Program-made: the position numbers and the translations under genes | Part shown: positions 33,666-34,811 of the stretch, piece by piece | Layout: every line of letters begins with the position of its first letter | How positions within the stretch are numbered: the first letter of the stretch is position 1 | The notes under the pieces: generated by a model | What the model saw: only the letters and a program-made list of their open reading frames with translations | Databases searched by the model: none | Told to the model about the DNA's origin: nothing | Assembly: GCA_001789205.1 (NCBI GenBank) | Contig: MFYT01000076.1 | Span: 1-34,811 of the forward strand | Origin: Candidatus Raymondbacteria bacterium RIFOXYA2_FULL_49_16 | GTDB taxonomy: Bacteria; Fibrobacterota; OXYB2-FULL-49-7; XYB2-FULL-49-35 | DNA: 34,811 bases | Direction of reading: 5' to 3'

Positions 33666-34571
33666 ATGGATTATTCCGCTCCGTACCATCCATTCAAATC
33701 TCCAGCCGCAAAGCAGCGATACCTGGATTTCTACGACAAGAAGGCGCGTCATTGGCCTGTTCCAGCCGAGACACTCACAATTTCCGGAACCTACGGCGAA
33801 ACATTCGTAAGAATCTCAGGGGTGCCCGATGCCCCGCCAATCCTGTTGATCCCCGGCGCATCGGTCAGTTCGCTCATGTGGGCGCCGGTAATTGAACGCC
33901 TGTCGGGAGAATTCAGGGTTTATGCGGTGGATAACATATACGATTACGGCAGGAGCGTATACAGGCGCAAGATGACCAGGGCGGAAGATCTCATGGGCTG
34001 GCTGGATGAAGTCCTCGATTCGCTGGGTCTGGACGGCAAAGTGTCCCTTGCAGGTCTTTCCTACGGCGGGTGGATCGCCGCCCGATATGCCCTTCATGCG
34101 CCCTCGCGTATCGCTAAGCTGGTCCTTCTGGCGCCGGTGGGTATGGCGCCCGTAAGGATGCAATTCTGGATCCGCGTGGCGTTCCTCTTTTTACCGTTCC
34201 CATACTTCAAGCGAAGTTTCTGGAAATGGCTGTTCGCCGATCTGGCACGGAAAAAGGAATTCTACGGATCCCGGGCATCTGAAGAAGACGAGATATCCGT
34301 TGCCATGCAATCCTTCAAGATGAAGAACTCCGTCATGCCGTCGGTACTGACAGACGAGGAAGTGGCCGGCTTTCAGGTGCCGGTCCTGTTCATGATCGGT
34401 GAGAACGAGAGATCATTTTCTCCCACGGGCTCAGTCAAACGGCTGAAAGAAAAAGCGCCTGCTATCGTGATAGAGATCCTCAAAGACGCCGGACACGACC
34501 TTGTTTTTGTTCAACCTGAGATCGTGATTGAAAAGGTTTTACAATTTCTCCATAATAGAAAATTAGAATGA
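33666..34571 (+). CDS. alpha/beta fold hydrolase
   Basis: A 301-residue alpha/beta hydrolase, probably an esterase or related enzyme. The oxyanion stretch ILLIPGASVSS is at about 59-69. The nucleophile elbow GLSYGGW gives Ser132, and the catalytic His is His277 (DAGHDLVF). The acid is probably Glu246 or Glu248 (IGENERS), where Asp is more usual; this is worth noting. A hydrophobic cap/lid segment (RVAFLFLPFPYFK, about 170-182) may bind a lipid-like substrate or a membrane. No signal peptide, so cytoplasmic. Its stop overlaps the next ATG (ATGA), suggesting an operon with the following partial gene. The natural substrate is unknown. Confidence 0.88.
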   Translation: MDYSAPYHPFKSPAAKQRYLDFYDKKARHWPVPAETLTISGTYGETFVRISGVPDAPPILLIPGASVSSLMWAPVIERLSGEFRVYAVDNIYDYGRSVYRRKMTRAEDLMGWLDEVLDSLGLDGKVSLAGLSYGGWIAARYALHAPSRIAKLVLLAPVGMAPVRMQFWIRVAFLFLPFPYFKRSFWKWLFADLARKKEFYGSRASEEDEISVAMQSFKMKNSVMPSVLTDEEVAGFQVPVLFMIGENERSFSPTGSVKRLKEKAPAIVIEILKDAGHDLVFVQPEIVIEKVLQFLHNRKLE

Positions 34572-34811
34572 CCAGACTCGCAAGCACACATATGGATTCA
34601 ATTAAAATTCATTCTTTGTTGAATAATACCAATAATTTATCAGACAGTGAATTAAACACAATGAAAAATTGTTCTTTCAGAAATACTCTTGGCGAATATG
34701 TTTCCTGGTTCACCATGGGGAAAGCCAGCAATTCTATCACTGCAAAGAAGCACTTTTATGGTAAAGACAAACATCAATATATTCTGCAATTCATACCTGA
34801 TGGAAACGATA
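34568..34811 (+). CDS. partial hypothetical protein, runs off window
   Basis: A frame opens at ATG 34568, overlapping the hydrolase stop by four bases, and stays open for 81 codons to the window end. The protein starts MTRLASTHMDSIKIHSLL, is polar and Asn/Ser/Lys-rich, and shows no signal peptide or known motif. Composition is more AT-rich than the hydrolase. The overlap suggests translational coupling. An alternative start is the ATG at 34592. Function unknown. Confidence 0.55.
   Translation, partial: MTRLASTHMDSIKIHSLLNNTNNLSDSELNTMKNCSFRNTLGEYVSWFTMGKASNSITAKKHFYGKDKHQYILQFIPDGND

Noticed and set aside
1-34811. CRISPR array, phage or transposase module
   Set aside because: No regularly spaced direct repeats, no Cas, integrase, transposase or structural phage proteins were seen.

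Overview
The window is a chromosomal segment of roughly balanced base composition. It most likely comes from a Gram-negative bacterium of the Fibrobacterota/FCB assemblage. The main clue is a set of secreted proteins ending in a type IX secretion (T9SS)-like sorting domain, with NPFNPT-type motifs and short basic tails. Outer-membrane lipoprotein-like genes, a predicted outer-membrane barrel and multiheme c-type cytochromes also point to a diderm. The phylum is an inference; there is no rRNA marker here. I saw no tRNA, rRNA, CRISPR array, transposase or phage module.

Layout. 1-62 carries a GC-rich imperfect repeat. 63-824 (-) is a short-chain dehydrogenase. 917-9172 (-) is a complete recC-recB-recD operon for the RecBCD helicase-nuclease, with overlapping stop/start codons. 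9309-10894 holds a charged hypothetical protein, a MutY-like glycosylase without Fe-S cysteines, and a DUF202 membrane protein. 10927-15095 (+) has two TPR proteins; the second is a large DUF5107-TPR lipoprotein closed by a strong terminator.

15149-26670 is rich in exported proteins: a secreted SGNH hydrolase, a DNRLRE-like protein, an unidentified secreted protein, a DUF6599-like protein and a Tat-exported DUF362 protein. All five end in sorting-domain-like tails. Between them lie a tight metabolic operon (aldo/keto reductase with two Fe-S motifs, FAD oxidoreductase, aconitase; 16828-21500) and a LamG-type gene broken by a 14-bp tandem duplication (24030-24346). 26817-29307 has a beta-propeller lipoprotein, a diguanylate cyclase with a ferritin-like N-terminal domain, and a second DUF6599-like protein.

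The most notable system is 29314-32069 (-). It encodes a predicted outer-membrane barrel, a nine-CxxCH cytochrome and a cytochrome with eight haem motifs, two of them CxxxxCH. They form one compact operon that resembles a porin-cytochrome conduit for moving electrons across the outer membrane. 32070-32691 is a GC-rich stretch with no convincing gene but a strong hairpin. The right end (32692-34811) encodes a protein made only of helicase-associated (HA) repeats, an alpha/beta hydrolase with a good promoter, and the start of a gene that runs off the window.

Working together: RecCBD and the MutY-like enzyme serve DNA repair. Aconitase and its partners form a redox/central-metabolism unit. The sorting-domain proteins, the DUF5107 lipoprotein and the cytochrome conduit suggest a cell that invests heavily in its surface. 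The ferritin-like diguanylate cyclase could link redox or oxygen state to c-di-GMP signalling.
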